A program made the position numbers and the translations under genes. The notes beneath the pieces are model-generated. The model made no database searches and had not been told where the DNA came from. It saw only the letters and a program-made list of their open reading frames with translations. This document shows, in pieces, positions 12,528-12,826 of a stretch of DNA of 12,826 nucleotides; positions within the stretch are counted from its first letter, which is position 1; each line of letters begins with the position of its first letter. The DNA comes from Pyrinomonadaceae bacterium (GTDB taxonomy: Bacteria; Acidobacteriota; Blastocatellia; Pyrinomonadales; Pyrinomonadaceae), in the NCBI GenBank assembly GCA_025929655.1, contig JAICPV010000020.1, positions 1 to 12,826 on the forward strand, given 5' to 3'.

Positions 12528-12818
12528 TCAAAGGCCGTAATCTGGATGCTGTTTGTGATGGCGAAACGATAGAACTCTAATTGTCGATTCGGAAGCGATT
12601 CGATAGACGATCTGATACGGGAATCGATCAAGATTAGCAACCCGGAGATCCTTAGCGACAATTCGGTAGGAGTCAGGGTTCTTTAGGATCCTGGCGACCT
12701 TCGATTCGATCTGATCGATGAAGTTCTCAGCGATCCTCACTCCAGCGACCCGTTTGTAATAGTCCAATGCCCGCCTAACATCGCGGTTTGCTGCGGATGT
12801 GAAGATCGCCCGATTCAC
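12528..12818 (-). CDS. RelE/ParE-family toxin of a type II toxin-antitoxin pair
   Basis: 96 residues, the usual size for ParE/RelE-fold toxins. Typical parts are the N-terminal FTSAANRDVRRALDYY helix, ENFIDQIESKVARILKNPDS, and the core strands R65-F-P-Y-Q-I-V-Y-R and I-R-V-L-S-F-R-H-H-K-Q-H-P-D-Y near the end. This RFPYxIVYR...VLxxxHxxxxPxY pattern points to ParE more than to ribosome-cutting RelE; ParE toxins target gyrase, but no functional call is possible by eye. The GTG start directly abuts a TAA (12819-12821), so another gene ends there. By position that is the cognate antitoxin, which lies off the window. The frame is intact. Confidence 0.9.
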   Translation of the reverse strand: MNRAIFTSAANRDVRRALDYYKRVAGVRIAENFIDQIESKVARILKNPDSYRIVAKDLRVANLDRFPYQIVYRIASESTIRVLSFRHHKQHPDYGL

Positions 12819-12826
12819 TTAATGTG

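Noticed and set aside
1..12826. CRISPR array, tRNA, rRNA or insertion sequence
   Set aside because: No regularly spaced direct repeats, cloverleaf-like sequence, rRNA-like stretch or transposase was found by reading; the repeats present are short palindromes only.

Overview
The window looks like a chromosomal stretch from a free-living, mesophilic soil-type bacterium of moderate GC. It is packed with single-domain accessory enzymes (four VOC proteins, DinB, GrpB, DUF4256, SRPBCC, RibD-like reductase, a P450) and with short palindromic intergenic repeats. This style fits Acidobacteriota, perhaps the Blastocatellia/Pyrinomonadaceae, but that is an impression from gene content; there is no rRNA or other marker here. 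Only the first gene is on the + strand. Everything from about 0.58 kb to the end reads on the - strand. No stretch longer than 300 bases lacks a gene, and no rRNA, tRNA, CRISPR array or insertion sequence was seen.

Layout. (1) 3-407: the C-terminal end of catalase-peroxidase KatG, followed by a probable terminator. (2) 583-1173: a thioredoxin-fold protein facing katG. Its reading frame is interrupted by one UGA exactly at the first position of the redox motif, with a hairpin just downstream placed as in bacterial SECIS elements. I read it as a probable selenoprotein with a U-G-A-C active site. A gene call that stops at UGA would lose the active site. (3) 1358-5056: a tight run transcribed right to left: DUF4386 membrane protein, VOC/extradiol-type protein, COQ7-like diiron protein, an unrecognised AT-rich gene, and a cytochrome P450. 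The last four genes overlap or nearly touch. (4) 5146-8122: GrpB/UPF0157, an ODP-type metallo-beta-lactamase-fold protein, a small two-helix membrane protein, DUF4256, and two adjacent VOC proteins. (5) 8210-10258: a RibD/DHFR-like reductase, a PhnB-like VOC protein, an AHSA1/SRPBCC protein and an ArsR-type repressor. The repressor has a clear promoter whose -35/-10 spacer holds a palindromic operator, with a second operator just upstream. (6) 10367-12818: a secreted class-C beta-lactamase-like serine hydrolase, a DinB-fold protein and a RelE/ParE toxin. The toxin's presumed antitoxin lies beyond the right edge.

How the parts may work together. The ArsR-SRPBCC-PhnB-RibD-VOC-VOC-DUF4256 series resembles the poorly understood small-molecule defence or detoxification gene sets of soil bacteria, and a ligand-responsive ArsR repressor may control part of it. 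The DUF4386-VOC-diiron-P450 run groups three oxygen-activating or metal-dependent families and could act on one substrate. KatG, the selenothioredoxin candidate and the ODP-type protein add a peroxide/thiol/oxygen theme. These functional links are inferences from order and family only.

Several starts were moved from the longest reading frame on Shine-Dalgarno evidence or homologue-like N-termini (DUF4386, serine hydrolase, DinB, small membrane protein, two VOC genes, the unknown gene). Where the sequence does not decide the start, the entry says so.
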